35,100 bases of DNA from an uncultured Acetatifactor sp. (GCA_910583845.1 CAJUAB010000036.1:9453-44552); one strand, 5' to 3'; shown: positions 1-7,823, counted from the first letter of the stretch. Made by a program: numbers and translations. The notes: generated by a model not told the origin, from the letters alone.

Positions 1-88
1 CAGGAGAGCAGGGCCCGGAGGCGGCCGGACAGGCAGGAGAGCAGGGCCCGGAGGCGGCCGGACAGGCAGGAGAGCAGGGCCCGGAGGC
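1..88 (+). repeat. 33-bp in-frame tandem repeat
   Basis: Two full copies and one partial copy of a 33-bp unit start at 1, 34 and 67 and are identical over the overlapping bases. The period is a multiple of three and the frame stays open, so each unit adds 11 residues (GEQGPEAAGQA) to the overlapping protein. More copies may lie to the left of the window. Confidence 0.9.
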
Positions 89-1298
89 AGGCGGATATGC
101 GGACCGTCAGGGTTCCGGGACGGCGGAGGAGGATGGGGCTGTGGCAGAGCCGGTGCGCACAGAGAAGACGGAGCAGGACACAGTACTGTCTGCCGATGAA
201 AATAATGGGGAATTCCCCTTGCAATGGCAGATATATATCCATCCGGATGTGCCAGGGTCTCTGGAGGAGGTTCTGGAGCAGTACGAACTGGCAATGAACG
301 CGGAGACGGGCAGGAGATGTTCTGAATACGGCACTGTCGAGGAGATATTGAAAAAATCGGGCATAACGGGTCCCTGTTATGTGGACGATGAAATATATGG
401 AGCATGGCATACTGCTGTGGAAGCGGGATGGGACAGCGCGATCTGTTATGGATTGCAGGATCTGACAGGAGACAGTATTCCGGAGTTGATCATGGGCATT
501 GGCACACCGGAGTCTGTTCATATAAAGGCCATTTATGAGGACACGGCACAGGGAGAGATCCGGATGACGGGTTCCGGCTCCTGCCGTGAGATGGCGCTGC
601 ATCAGGAAGGCTTCCCGGAATACGCCGGCGGAGAGATGGAATTTGCCTGGTACTCCCTGACCAGTCCCGACTGGCACATTCCGGTGGCCTCCAATGCGTC
701 CTATGATGTTTATCTGGAGGGGAACAGCACGGATCTGTGGCTGGCCCGAAACGATGTCCGGCAGCTTTATTTTTCGATCTATGACAAGGAGGGGACGCTG
801 GTACAGGAGTTGGTGGAGTCTTCCCCCTGGCTGCCCTATATGCCGAATCCGTATACCGAGGGGATTTTCTATTTTGAGGATATGAATTTTGACGGGATTC
901 AGGATCTGATGCTCCCCTGGGTGAGGATCAATCATCCTCAATGGATGGCATATCTTTGGAGAGAGGAGGAAGGAGTCTTCCGGGAGGAGCCGGAGTCCGG
1001 CTTATGGGAAAGGGAGAGCTCCTTTGGCTATTACTCCATTTCGGAAGAAAAGAAATATATTGATGAGACGGTCCCGGAGGGGAGCGGCTACACCATCTAT
1101 CGAAGATGTTATGACAGGGAACAGGGGTATTATTGTGTAGGCGCGCTGTTTGTCTATTTTGGCGATGAGGAGGGGACGCAGGAGGAAGAGGAGGAGCAGT
1201 ATAAGGAATATTTTTACAGAGACGGAATATATCAGGGCTGTACGGAAAAGATTCCATGGGAGGAAGTCAGCGAAATCTGGAGCGACTTGCAGGAGTAA
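1..1298 (+). CDS. VCBS/FG-GAP-like protein, 5' end outside window
   Basis: The reading frame is open from the first complete codon at position 3 to the stop at 1298, so the gene starts before the window; the GTG at 141 is an internal codon. The first 29 codons are an 11-residue tandem repeat (GEQGPEAAGQA), followed by a Glu/Gly-rich linker. The rest looks like a folded soluble domain with two Asp-rich loops, DLTGDSIPELI (about 500 bases in) and DMNFDGIQDL (near 880), which resemble the calcium-binding loops of VCBS/FG-GAP repeat proteins. Such proteins in Lachnospiraceae are usually secreted or lipid-anchored, with the repeat region acting as a stalk, but the N-terminus needed to see a signal peptide is missing. 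The exact function is not recognised. Confidence 0.75.
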   Translation, partial: GEQGPEAAGQAGEQGPEAAGQAGEQGPEAGGYADRQGSGTAEEDGAVAEPVRTEKTEQDTVLSADENNGEFPLQWQIYIHPDVPGSLEEVLEQYELAMNAETGRRCSEYGTVEEILKKSGITGPCYVDDEIYGAWHTAVEAGWDSAICYGLQDLTGDSIPELIMGIGTPESVHIKAIYEDTAQGEIRMTGSGSCREMALHQEGFPEYAGGEMEFAWYSLTSPDWHIPVASNASYDVYLEGNSTDLWLARNDVRQLYFSIYDKEGTLVQELVESSPWLPYMPNPYTEGIFYFEDMNFDGIQDLMLPWVRINHPQWMAYLWREEEGVFREEPESGLWERESSFGYYSISEEKKYIDETVPEGSGYTIYRRCYDREQGYYCVGALFVYFGDEEGTQEEEEEQYKEYFYRDGIYQGCTEKIPWEEVSEIWSDLQE

Positions 1299-1377
1299 AA
1301 GGACGCGGCGTTTTGCCTGTATTGCCCATTCTGTTCCAGAAAAGAAGCGTTTCGCAATTACCTGGGGGGAATGATAG

Positions 1378-1875
1378 ATGACAAGGAGACAAGAAGGCAT
1401 GGAGATCAGATTCGTAAGAGCGGGTTTAGAGGATGCGGAAGAGATTCACGCCATGCAGCTGGAGGCCTTTCGGGAGCTGCTATGTAAGTATCAGGATTTT
1501 GATACAAGCCCCGGATGCGAGAGCGTGGAGAGGGTGAAGGCCCGTCTGATGCAGGATTTTACGTATTACTATTATATATACATGGGGCCGTGGAAGGTGG
1601 GCGCAGTCCGTGTTGTGGACAGGAAGGAAGCGGGAAGAAATAAACGGATTTCCCCCATATTTGTATTGCCGCGGTTCCAGGGCCGGGGCATCGCCCAGCA
1701 GGCGATCCGGCTGTGTGAGGAGATACACGGCGGGACAGATTGGGAACTGGATACGATTCTGCAGGAGAAGAAAAATTGCCGCCTGTATGAGAAGATGGGG
1801 TATAGGAATACAGGTAAAACGAAGGTGGTCAATGAGAGACTTACCCTGGTGTTTTATGAAAAAAAGCGGGAATAG
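1378..1875 (+). CDS. GNAT-family N-acetyltransferase
   Basis: A 165-residue protein with the layout of the GNAT fold. An N-terminal strand and helix (EIRFVRAGLEDAEEIHAMQ) is followed by the acetyl-CoA-binding region, where LPRFQGRGIAQQAI gives the Q/R-x-x-G-x-G/A signature near residues 98-111. A C-terminal N-CRLYEKMGYRNTGK segment is typical of the family. It would transfer an acyl group from acetyl-CoA to an amine; the substrate cannot be told. The ATG at 1378 follows a GGGGGA ribosome-binding site. An in-frame ATG at 1399 with AGGAGA upstream is an alternative start. It lies 79 bases after the previous gene on the same strand. Confidence 0.85.
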   Translation: MTRRQEGMEIRFVRAGLEDAEEIHAMQLEAFRELLCKYQDFDTSPGCESVERVKARLMQDFTYYYYIYMGPWKVGAVRVVDRKEAGRNKRISPIFVLPRFQGRGIAQQAIRLCEEIHGGTDWELDTILQEKKNCRLYEKMGYRNTGKTKVVNERLTLVFYEKKRE

Positions 1876-1877
1876 CG

Positions 1878-2177
1878 ATGGATATGCAAAGCTATATAAG
1901 GCTGGAGGAGGACGCGGAGACGATAGTGGACTTGGAGGACTATCCGCTCCGTGCCTGGGCCAGCCCGGCTTTGCGCTTTGAATGGGGGACAGATCTCAAA
2001 GATGGGATTTCATCCATTCAACTGATTGCCGGAGGCCGGAGACAGTCTTGGTCTCCAATACAATCCGGGACAGGGAACAGCTCGCCAGGGACAGATATTT
2101 TGCCAGGTCTATCTCTCCGGTGCCCAGGGCAAGATGATCCCTTTTCCCTGTGGCGTCATGGAAATGAAAGTGACTGA
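1878..2177 (+). pseudogene. possible truncated gene start downstream of GNAT
   Basis: An ATG two bases after the GNAT stop opens a frame whose first 39 codons (starting MDMQSYIRLEEDAETIV) read like a natural protein. After 1995 the frame runs antisense into the opposite-strand gene and loses protein-like composition. The simplest reading is the 5' remnant of a gene cut off at the junction with the convergent isomerase gene. It has no strong ribosome-binding site and may simply be a chance frame. Confidence 0.25.
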
Positions 2178-2793
2178 GCCTGTCCCTGTGGCGCAGGATG
2201 ACAGGTTCATCCGCCCCGTCGACGCAGTGGTTATGTCCGATGTCAAAGGTCAGGGCGAACACGGGACTCTCCAGCAGTAAATCCAGGGCCTGCCGCTGAA
2301 AAGAGGTATATCCACTACTGTTTTCCACACAGATTTTTACATTGCCTGATCCCGCGATTCTCTCGCATTTATCCCGGAAAAAACGCATGCTATCCAGATA
2401 GTGGTCCAGATATTCCTCAAACAGAAAGACCTTCCGGTCCGGGAGTGTAAAGTACACGCCCTGGGACAGATGCATATTCAGCACGGGGATCTGTAATTTC
2501 CGCGCGATATAGATGGTCTCCCGGACGGTATTTGTGTAAGCGTCGGCCACCCGGGTGTTGAAGTCGCTGATGTTGAGATTTTCATCCAGATGAATCGTGT
2601 AGTATATTCCGTATTTTTCGGAGAGCTCTGTCAGAAGGCCCACATCCAGGCTGTCCGCCTGATATTGTGGCATATTCATATTTAACTCTATAAACTGAAG
2701 CCCCAGCCCGGCGCACAGCGCCGCGCAGTCCTCAATCTCCGGCAGTTCAATCAATGTGGGCATTCCCAGATCAATCTTTCCCTCTTCTCTCAT
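1996..2793 (-). CDS. sugar phosphate isomerase/epimerase-like TIM-barrel protein
   Basis: A 265-residue protein of the xylose isomerase-like TIM-barrel (AP endonuclease 2) superfamily. Visible metal-site and barrel motifs include IELNMNMP, a His in YYTIHLDENL, NMHLSQG, ICVENSSGY (Glu ligand), TFDIGHNHC (Asp and His ligands), and HFHFHDATGKRDHLALGTGEID near the C-terminus, which matches the family's H-x-HD...H-x-x-x-G-x-G-x-I-D pattern. Members isomerise or epimerise sugars or act on abasic DNA; the H-LALGTGEID ending fits the sugar group. The start at 2793 is preferred over an upstream TTG at 2892, because a good ribosome-binding site (AAGGAAGG) precedes it and the likely promoter overlaps the longer version. 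It converges with the GNAT gene. Confidence 0.85.
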   Translation of the reverse strand: MREEGKIDLGMPTLIELPEIEDCAALCAGLGLQFIELNMNMPQYQADSLDVGLLTELSEKYGIYYTIHLDENLNISDFNTRVADAYTNTVRETIYIARKLQIPVLNMHLSQGVYFTLPDRKVFLFEEYLDHYLDSMRFFRDKCERIAGSGNVKICVENSSGYTSFQRQALDLLLESPVFALTFDIGHNHCVDGADEPVILRHRDRLSHFHFHDATGKRDHLALGTGEIDLAKYLSLASCSLSRIVLETKTVSGLRQSVEWMKSHL

Positions 2794-2863
2794 AGGCTTT
2801 ATCCTTCCTTTCGCTATGCGCAATGCTGCGGCTGCCGTGCAATTGAGCAATATGCGCGGTTCC

Positions 2864-2892
2864 ATTATACTGGAAAAATTCAAAACAGACAA
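2864..2892 (-). promoter_or_regulatory. predicted sigma-A promoter of the isomerase gene
   Basis: On the minus strand TTGTCT (2892-2887) and a perfect TATAAT (2869-2864) are separated by 17 bases. The leader to the ATG at 2793 is about 65 bases. This supports the short form of the isomerase gene. Confidence 0.6.
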
Positions 2893-3063
2893 GTGCGTTT
2901 ATGCGGATAATGTACCTGCGAAATGACCGAGAAAATGTTGCAATGGTTGTTTTGGGAGGAGACGGAGGAACAGGCAGCTGTCTGTTTGCAGACGACGACT
3001 CTCCCGGCCATTTCCGGCCCCGGCGTTGCCCTCCATATACGGAGTCATTTTTCATCATTTCCT

Positions 3064-3236
3064 GGAGCGTGTTTGAAAAATCATTCCTGCCAGCTGCCGC
3101 GGTAAACTACACCCTCACATTTGCGTGTAATTTGGACCAAATTCAGTACCATAGCCCGCTATGCGTCGGTTTTTGGCCCAAATCTTCCACAAATTGTGAC
3201 GCACATCTGACGGAAAGCATTTTTCAAACACGCTCC
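3064..3236. repeat. MITE-like element with 18-bp terminal inverted repeats
   Basis: GGAGCGTGTTTGAAAAAT at 3064-3081 is matched exactly by its reverse complement at 3219-3236, giving a 173-bp unit with perfect 18-bp ends and no coding capacity. A second copy of the left end lies 0.8 kb away (3858-3896). Size, ends and repetition suit a non-autonomous mobile element or a folded repeat RNA. No target duplication was established. Confidence 0.6.
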
Positions 3237-3445
3237 CGTACTCCATCCGGCTGGCTTTTGTACTATAGCTGCGTACCGCCTGGCCCATTTGATCCGGCCC
3301 TTTCTACATTACGCCGGATCGTCCACCCACGAACCTGCTGGTGGAAGCTGTCCCAATCCGGCAGCAATTTTCTCGGGGGGCAGTTGCGGTTTGGCACAGG
3401 CCTCCCGCGCAGGTCGGCCTGTTTTGATCATTATTTGATCCGGCA

Positions 3446-3691
3446 GGGTATATATAAAATAATTGTTCCGCAATACCCCGCTGTTTCGCAAGCTCTCCCC
3501 TTTTGGCCCGGTTTGTACGGGGAAGCAGGGCATATACAGAAAAATTGTGTGTCAGTACCCCGCTGATCGCAAAAAAGGGGATGTGGAGAGACAATTTTTC
3601 TGTATATACCCTGATATGCGGAAAAAAATCGGTTTTTATGCCCTCTGGGGACTCCGGGCAGGGTACAGGGAAGTGTTTTTTCTATATACCC
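3446..3691. repeat. cluster of dispersed palindromic repeat units
   Basis: A unit starting GGGTATATATAAAATAATTG (3446) recurs in diverged form at 3528 (GGGCATATACAGAAAAATTG), each followed by a TACCCCGCTG...CGCAA segment. The 21 bases at 3528-3548 are matched by their reverse complement at 3591-3611 with one mismatch, so this part can fold into a long hairpin with a roughly 40-base loop. Another inverted half-copy ends near 3691. Confidence 0.6.
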
Positions 3692-3857
3692 CGGCCTCTG
3701 TCCGAAACAGAAGATTCCGCATACGTCCGTGGGAAAACGGGCATTTTTGACAATACACACGAGAAGAGAATACATCGGGATTTCCGGTTTGGGCTCTGAC
3801 CGGCCCGGACCTGTTTGGAGCAGGATATAAAATAAAAGGGAGCCGGACGGAGCACCA

Positions 3858-3896
3858 GAGCGTGTTTGAAAAATCATTCCCGCCAGCTGCCGCGGT
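3858..3896. repeat. partial copy of the 3064-3236 element end
   Basis: Thirty-nine bases starting GAGCGTGTTTGAAAAATCAT match 3065-3103 with a single early mismatch and then diverge in the last few bases. Only the left end is present; no right end was seen nearby. Confidence 0.65.
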
Positions 3897-3908
3897 TAGA
3901 ATAAAACG

Positions 3909-3960
3909 GTTCCATTGTACCCCGTTTCCGCGCAAGCTCCCCCTGTTACGCCCTGCTTTG
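3909..3960. repeat. third copy of the CCCCG...CGCAAGCTC unit
   Basis: This stretch aligns with 3464-3515 along its whole length (GTTCC, ACCCCG, CGCAAGCTC and a final TTTG in the same order) with scattered differences. It sits right after the partial inverted-repeat element end, so the two repeat types are interleaved. Confidence 0.5.
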
Positions 3961-4093
3961 ATAAGAAAATGGGGCGTAATGGAGGGATCTTGCGGAAAAC
4001 ATTTTCTCCAGCATGTTCCGGTATTATTTCCGATTAGAAATGGATTTTCCGGAGTACCTGGCGCGTATATGAAATGCTTCGCCCAAGCGGCTT

Positions 4094-5917
4094 CTATCGG
4101 AAACTTTTGATCCAGTTGATCAAAGAATCATGATAAACGTTGTCGGTGACATCCCGGCGCATCTGGTCGGTGATGGGGCCGTTTTTGCTCATGATTGCCA
4201 GGATGGCCTCCTGGAGGCCGGCGATTCTGCCCTGCTCATAGGCGGCGTCCAGGGCATTCTGGGCGGGAGAGGCCAAAGAAGCGGCGGAATTGTCCGGCGC
4301 TGGCAGCGCTGAGTTGTGAGCGGCAGATACTTCCTCTGTGCCAGACGGATGTGTGCCGTCAGAGGGATTTTCTTCTGCGTCAGAGGAATGTGTGCCGTCA
4401 GAGGAATTTTCTCCTGTATTTGAGGTGTGTGCGCTGTCAGAGGGAGTTTCTTCCACATTTGATGCGGGTGTGCCGTCAGGGGCGCTTTCCCCGGCATCCG
4501 GTGTCGATGCGTCAGCGGGCGGCATGTCTGCCAGGGATGCTGTACCGGAAACAATCGGCACTGCTCCATCCTGCACAGGAAGCCAGATTTCCCCGGAGCA
4601 GCCGGGGAGATTCACCGTGATCTGGTCACCGCCTGCCGTGACCTGTGTTCCGGACAGGGCTCCCACATAGGCGGCATTGCCGCATGCAGGCAGGGTCAGG
4701 GAGGCGGAGTTGTCGTCATTGTTGACAGTGATCAGCACGGTCTCCTTCCCTGTGCCACGGGAAAAAGCGTACTGCCGATTGGTCAGCACCAGTTCTCTGT
4801 ATTCTCCGTAGGAAAGGGCTCTGACCTGTTGCCGCACTTTGCCCAGGGCGGCGATAAGCCGGGTATAAGGATTTTCCTTTGCAGCATTGACGTAATCCTC
4901 ATAGCGCAGGGCGGGCCGCAGAGAGGCATCGGAGAACTTTTCCTTTTTGCCCTCAATGCCGAATTCCGAGCCGTAATAGATGGAGGGTACGCCGGGCAGG
5001 GTGTACAACAGCACATGTACCGGGGCAAAATGCGCTTTGTTGTTTAACTTTGTATAGATGCGCTCCACGTCATGGTTGTCCACGAAGTTGTACAGCTTCA
5101 GTCCGTCGGGACGATTGCCGCCCATGCCATAGAGACGTTTTACCGTGTGGGCGATCTCGAAATAGTTGTGATCATTGTGGCCGGAGTACAGGGCCTTGTG
5201 CAGATGGTAGTTGGTCACGGAGTGGAGAGTGCCCTCGTTGACCCAGCGGGTGTAATCTCCGTGGATCACCTCGCCCATCAGCCAGAACTGGGGCTTCACT
5301 TCGTTTGCCACATGCCGGAGCGCCTTCATGAAATCAAAATCCAGCACATCGGCGGCGTCCAGCCGTATGCCGTCAATGTCAAACTCGCTGACCCAGAAGC
5401 GGATTACGTCGCAGATATAGTCCCTTACCGCCGGATTTCGCTGGTTCAGCTTTACCAGCAGGTTATATCCCCCCCAGTTCTCATAGGAAAAACCGTCATT
5501 ATACTCATTATTTCCCCAGAAATTCACGTTGCAGTACCAGTCCTTATACGGAGAATTTTCCCGGTTTTGCTGAATATCCTGGAAAGCAAAAAAATCCCGT
5601 CCGGTGTGGTTGAACACGCCGTCCAGAATCACACGGATACCTGCTTCGTGACATTTTGCCACAAAGGCTTTCAGATCTTCATTGTCTCCCAGACGGCTGT
5701 CCAGCTTTTTGTAATCTGTGGTCTCATAGCCATGTCCCACGGACTCAAACAAAGGCCCGATGTAAAGGGCGTTTACACCAATTTTCTGCAGATGCCCGAT
5801 CCAGGGAATCAGGCCGGGGAGCCGGTGAACAGGCTCCCCATAGGGGTTCTCTCTGGGCGCGTCCAGCATTCCCAGGGGATATATGTGGTAAAATACCGCT
5901 TCGTCATACCATGCCAT
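4094..5917 (-). CDS. GH13 alpha-amylase-family glucosidase, cytoplasmic
   Basis: A 607-residue protein with a complete GH13 (beta/alpha)8 catalytic domain. Region I is DGVFNHTG (99-106), region II GIRLDAAD with nucleophile Asp187, region III MGEVIHGD with acid/base Glu216, and region IV FVDNHD with Asp283. The opening MAWYDEAVFYHIYPLG is typical of clostridial intracellular alpha-glucan hydrolases related to cyclomaltodextrinases. There is no signal peptide, so it should split imported maltodextrins in the cytoplasm. After the C-terminal beta domain comes a Ser/Thr/Asp-rich tail of about 100 residues with 13-residue repeats, then a short helical end (AAYEQGRIAGLQEAILAI), which is unusual for the family. 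The ATG at 5917 is chosen for its AGGAG site; an upstream extension to 6103 would run through the promoter. Confidence 0.92.
   Translation of the reverse strand: MAWYDEAVFYHIYPLGMLDAPRENPYGEPVHRLPGLIPWIGHLQKIGVNALYIGPLFESVGHGYETTDYKKLDSRLGDNEDLKAFVAKCHEAGIRVILDGVFNHTGRDFFAFQDIQQNRENSPYKDWYCNVNFWGNNEYNDGFSYENWGGYNLLVKLNQRNPAVRDYICDVIRFWVSEFDIDGIRLDAADVLDFDFMKALRHVANEVKPQFWLMGEVIHGDYTRWVNEGTLHSVTNYHLHKALYSGHNDHNYFEIAHTVKRLYGMGGNRPDGLKLYNFVDNHDVERIYTKLNNKAHFAPVHVLLYTLPGVPSIYYGSEFGIEGKKEKFSDASLRPALRYEDYVNAAKENPYTRLIAALGKVRQQVRALSYGEYRELVLTNRQYAFSRGTGKETVLITVNNDDNSASLTLPACGNAAYVGALSGTQVTAGGDQITVNLPGCSGEIWLPVQDGAVPIVSGTASLADMPPADASTPDAGESAPDGTPASNVEETPSDSAHTSNTGENSSDGTHSSDAEENPSDGTHPSGTEEVSAAHNSALPAPDNSAASLASPAQNALDAAYEQGRIAGLQEAILAIMSKNGPITDQMRRDVTDNVYHDSLINWIKSFR
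4349..4465 (-). repeat. degenerate 39-bp coding repeat in the GH13 tail
   Basis: Three adjacent 13-residue units (for example SSDAEENPSDGTH and TSNTGENSSDGTH) lie in the linker between the GH13 domain and the C-terminal helix. The units are clearly diverged from each other, so the expansion is older than the repeats near 1 and 11373. Confidence 0.7.
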
Positions 5918-5979
5918 TTTTGTCTCTCCTTTTTCACCTATTAAAAAATGTCCAGTCATGCATGGAACTGTTGTATGGC

Positions 5980-5994
5980 TGGGAAACGTTTTCT
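5980..5994. promoter_or_regulatory. LacI-family/CRE-like operator 1
   Basis: TGGGAAACGTTTTCT is a near-palindrome centred on AACGTT, the style of LacI-family operators and catabolite-response elements. It lies in the GH13 leader, downstream of the predicted start of transcription. Confidence 0.45.
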
Positions 5995-6055
5995 GCGGGC
6001 GGTGGCAGGGAATTGCCCAGATCAGGAAAACCCGGATAGGAACGGGCACAACATA

Positions 6056-6068
6056 TGAAAACGTTCCA
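6056..6068. promoter_or_regulatory. LacI-family/CRE-like operator 2
   Basis: TGAAAACGTTCCA shares the AAACGTT core of the first site and lies just past the -10 box of the GH13 promoter, where a bound repressor would block transcription. CcpA or a MalR-like repressor would fit an alpha-glucan gene; no such regulator gene is in the window. Confidence 0.45.
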
Positions 6069-6074
6069 GGAGAA

Positions 6075-6103
6075 AGTATAGCATAAATCTGAAAGGAGGA
6101 CAA
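6075..6103 (-). promoter_or_regulatory. predicted sigma-A promoter of the GH13 gene
   Basis: On the minus strand TTGTCC (6103-6098) and TATACT (6080-6075) are 17 bases apart, and TGC directly before the -10 gives an extended -10 element. The leader to 5917 is about 150 bases. Confidence 0.6.
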
Positions 6104-6306
6104 GAAAAAATAGCTTTGGCAGTTCCGGCAAATGGAGTGTTTTGGATCTATATCATCTTGGGTTAGTCAAGAATTTTGGAATCATACACAATATACTTTG
6201 TAGTAGTTTTAAATAATATAACATTGCTATGGTTTCTGATTTATTCTTCTGCTTCTTATCGGGGAAATTACGTGGTGTCTTATAAAATGAAACAATTCCA
6301 TTTTTG

Positions 6307-6474
6307 ATGTTGCTTATGCGAGAATTGCGGATAGCCTGCAAAAGCCGCATATACAGCTTGGGAGAGATCGGTGTAAAGTCGGTATACTTCAAAAGCTGGA
6401 GTGACAACCAACGGGTACAGGGAATGGTAATCGTGAGAGTGAACCCTTTTCTCTTTCGTTTAGGGTCTGGATAG
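6307..6474 (+). pseudogene. short 55-codon frame, possible gene remnant
   Basis: ATG at 6307 to TAG at 6474. The later part (RIYSLGEIGVKSVYF, then VIVRVNPFLFRLGSG) looks protein-like, and a strong terminator starts six bases past the stop, as at the end of a real gene. There is no ribosome-binding site and an upstream in-frame stop. It may be the 3' end of a decayed gene; no family was recognised. Confidence 0.25.
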
Positions 6475-6479
6475 AGGAG

Positions 6480-6514
6480 CGGGATGTCTGCAAAACTAAA
6501 GACATCCCGTTTTT
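6480..6514 (+). terminator. intrinsic terminator, rightward
   Basis: A perfect 10-bp stem (CGGGATGTCT pairing with AGACATCCCG) with a 10-base loop is followed by TTTTT. The T tract is only on the plus-strand side, so it ends a rightward transcript whose gene is not obvious (see the frame at 6307). Confidence 0.8.
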
Positions 6515-6622
6515 ATGTGATTCTTAAGGCTTAGAAACAGAAAAATGCGAAATGCTGTGTCATGCTTGAATTTACGGCAAAAAAATGATACGATAAAAAT
6601 GTCAGCAGGAAAGGAAAAAAAT

Positions 6623-7588
6623 ATGGCAAATATATACGACGGGGCATTCCGGACAATCCTAAATGATTGTCGAAAACTGATCATACCCGTAATCAATGAG
6701 ATTTTTGGAGAAACGTATACAGGGAAAGAAGAAATCCGTTTTTATCCCAACGAACATTTTTTAGACCAGCAGGGCAAGGCCGATCGAGAACGAATCACGG
6801 ATACGAATTTTACGGTTCTGGGAAAAATACCCAAAAAATATCATGTTGAGTGTGAGAGCAGCCTGCCTGACGGGAAAATCATGATAAGGCTTTTTGAATA
6901 TGACGCATAAATAGCGCTTGATGAAAATGAGATTACAGAGGAAACATTGACCGTGACATTCCCCAACACGGCCGTCCTGTACCTCCGGACTTATAAAAAG
7001 ACACCGGATAAAATGAAATATGTACTTGTCACGCCGGGCGGGACGGTTCAGTATGATGTGCCAATCATGAAGATGCAGACATACTCACTGGATGAGATTT
7101 TTGAAAAAGGCCTGCTGTTGCTGATTCCGTTTTACATTTTCTCACATGAGAGTAGTTTTCCAGAGTATAATAGTAATGAGCAGAGACTGGAGGAGTTAAA
7201 GGCTGAATATCGCAGAATTCTGGAAAGGCTTGACAAGCAGGAACAACAGGGAGTGATCGGAGCGTTTGACAAGCGTACAATTATTGAACTTTCCGGGGAT
7301 GTGGTTAAAGAGATCGCACAGAAATATGAGAATGTGCAGAAAGGTGTGGGTGATTTGATGGTCGGAGCATTGATTGAAACTGAGGCAAGAACTATTTTAA
7401 ACCAGGGAATAAAGCAGGGAATCGAACAGGGAATAAAACAGGGAATAGGTCAGGGAGCAAGTGCGGCAAATAGAGAAACGGCGTACAGAATGCTTAACGG
7501 GGGTAGACTTTCGGTACAGGAAATTGCAGAGTATACCGGGTTAAGTGTGGCGGAAGTAGAATCGCTTGCACAAGTTCAGACAGTATAG
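6623..7588 (+). pseudogene. Rpn-family PD-(D/E)XK nuclease/transposase-like gene with one internal stop
   Basis: The frame starts at ATG 6623 (MANIYDGAFRTI, with AGGAAAGG upstream) and runs to 7588 as a 321-codon protein interrupted only by TAA at 6908-6910. Both halves are in the same frame: ...MIRLFEYDA, stop, IALDENEITEETLTVTFPNT. They match the continuous sequence expected for the Rpn (recombination-promoting nuclease) family common in Lachnospiraceae, where I recall Gln at this place (CAA to TAA is one change). The N-terminal part carries the nuclease-like core (TDTNFTV, YHVECESSL). The C-terminus has GI-x-Q-GI-x-Q repeats (NQGIKQGIEQGIKQGI) and a helix-turn-helix-like end (VQEIAEYTGLSVAEVE). 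Known members promote recombination when overproduced. A restart at TTG 6947 would lack the nuclease core. Confidence 0.85.
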
Positions 7589-7758
7589 GCAAAAACTAAG
7601 TTCCTTAGAAACCAGCAGGGCGGTTGCAATAGGAGGCCGGCCCCGGCGAAGTGCCGGGGGGCCCGATCAGAGGAATATGTAGAACTTCTGCAATCATACG
7701 GAATGTAAGGAGTGAAAAAGGAAACAGAAGTGTAAACTGCAATTAAAGTTGACAAGGT

Positions 7759-7823
7759 ACAAATGGCATACAGTGAAAAGCCCAGGGATTGTGTCTCTGG
7801 GCTTTTCACTGTATGCCATTTGT
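7759..7823. repeat. large perfect inverted repeat, 27-bp arms
   Basis: The arm 7759-7785 (ACAAATGGCATACAGTGAAA, then AGCCCAG) is matched exactly by the reverse complement at 7797-7823 with an 11-base loop. There is no T tract like that of a normal terminator. It may be a terminator of both strands, a relic palindromic element, or a folded RNA. Confidence 0.85.

Larger units (their letters stand above)
2893..4093. other. 1.2-kb gene-free region made of short repeats
   Basis: No frame here has a convincing start, ribosome-binding site or protein-like composition. The small frames on both strands repeat the same short peptide (IYRKIV, FFCIYP) only because the DNA is repetitive. It holds an inverted-repeat element (3064-3236), a partial second copy of one end (3858-3896), and several direct and inverted copies of an ATATACAGAAAAATTGT-like unit joined to an ACCCCGCTG...CGCAAGCTC unit (3446-3700 and 3909-3960). 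Confidence 0.7.
5918..6622. other. regulatory and AT-rich gap between GH13 and Rpn genes
   Basis: The left part holds the GH13 promoter and two operator-like palindromes. From about 6130 on, the DNA becomes visibly AT-rich. It contains only a 55-codon frame without a ribosome-binding site (6307-6474) directly followed by a strong rightward terminator. The minus-strand frame at 6153-6407 has no supporting signal. Confidence 0.6.

Noticed and set aside
3088..3106. TGCCAGCTGCCGCGGTAAAC resembles the universal 16S rRNA 530-loop string
   Set aside because: The match is under 20 bases with an internal mismatch, flanking 16S sequence is absent, and the string belongs to the local inverted-repeat element that occurs again at 3858.
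5072..5944. 290-codon plus-strand frame
   Set aside because: It is antisense to the GH13 catalytic domain, whose motifs are unmistakable.
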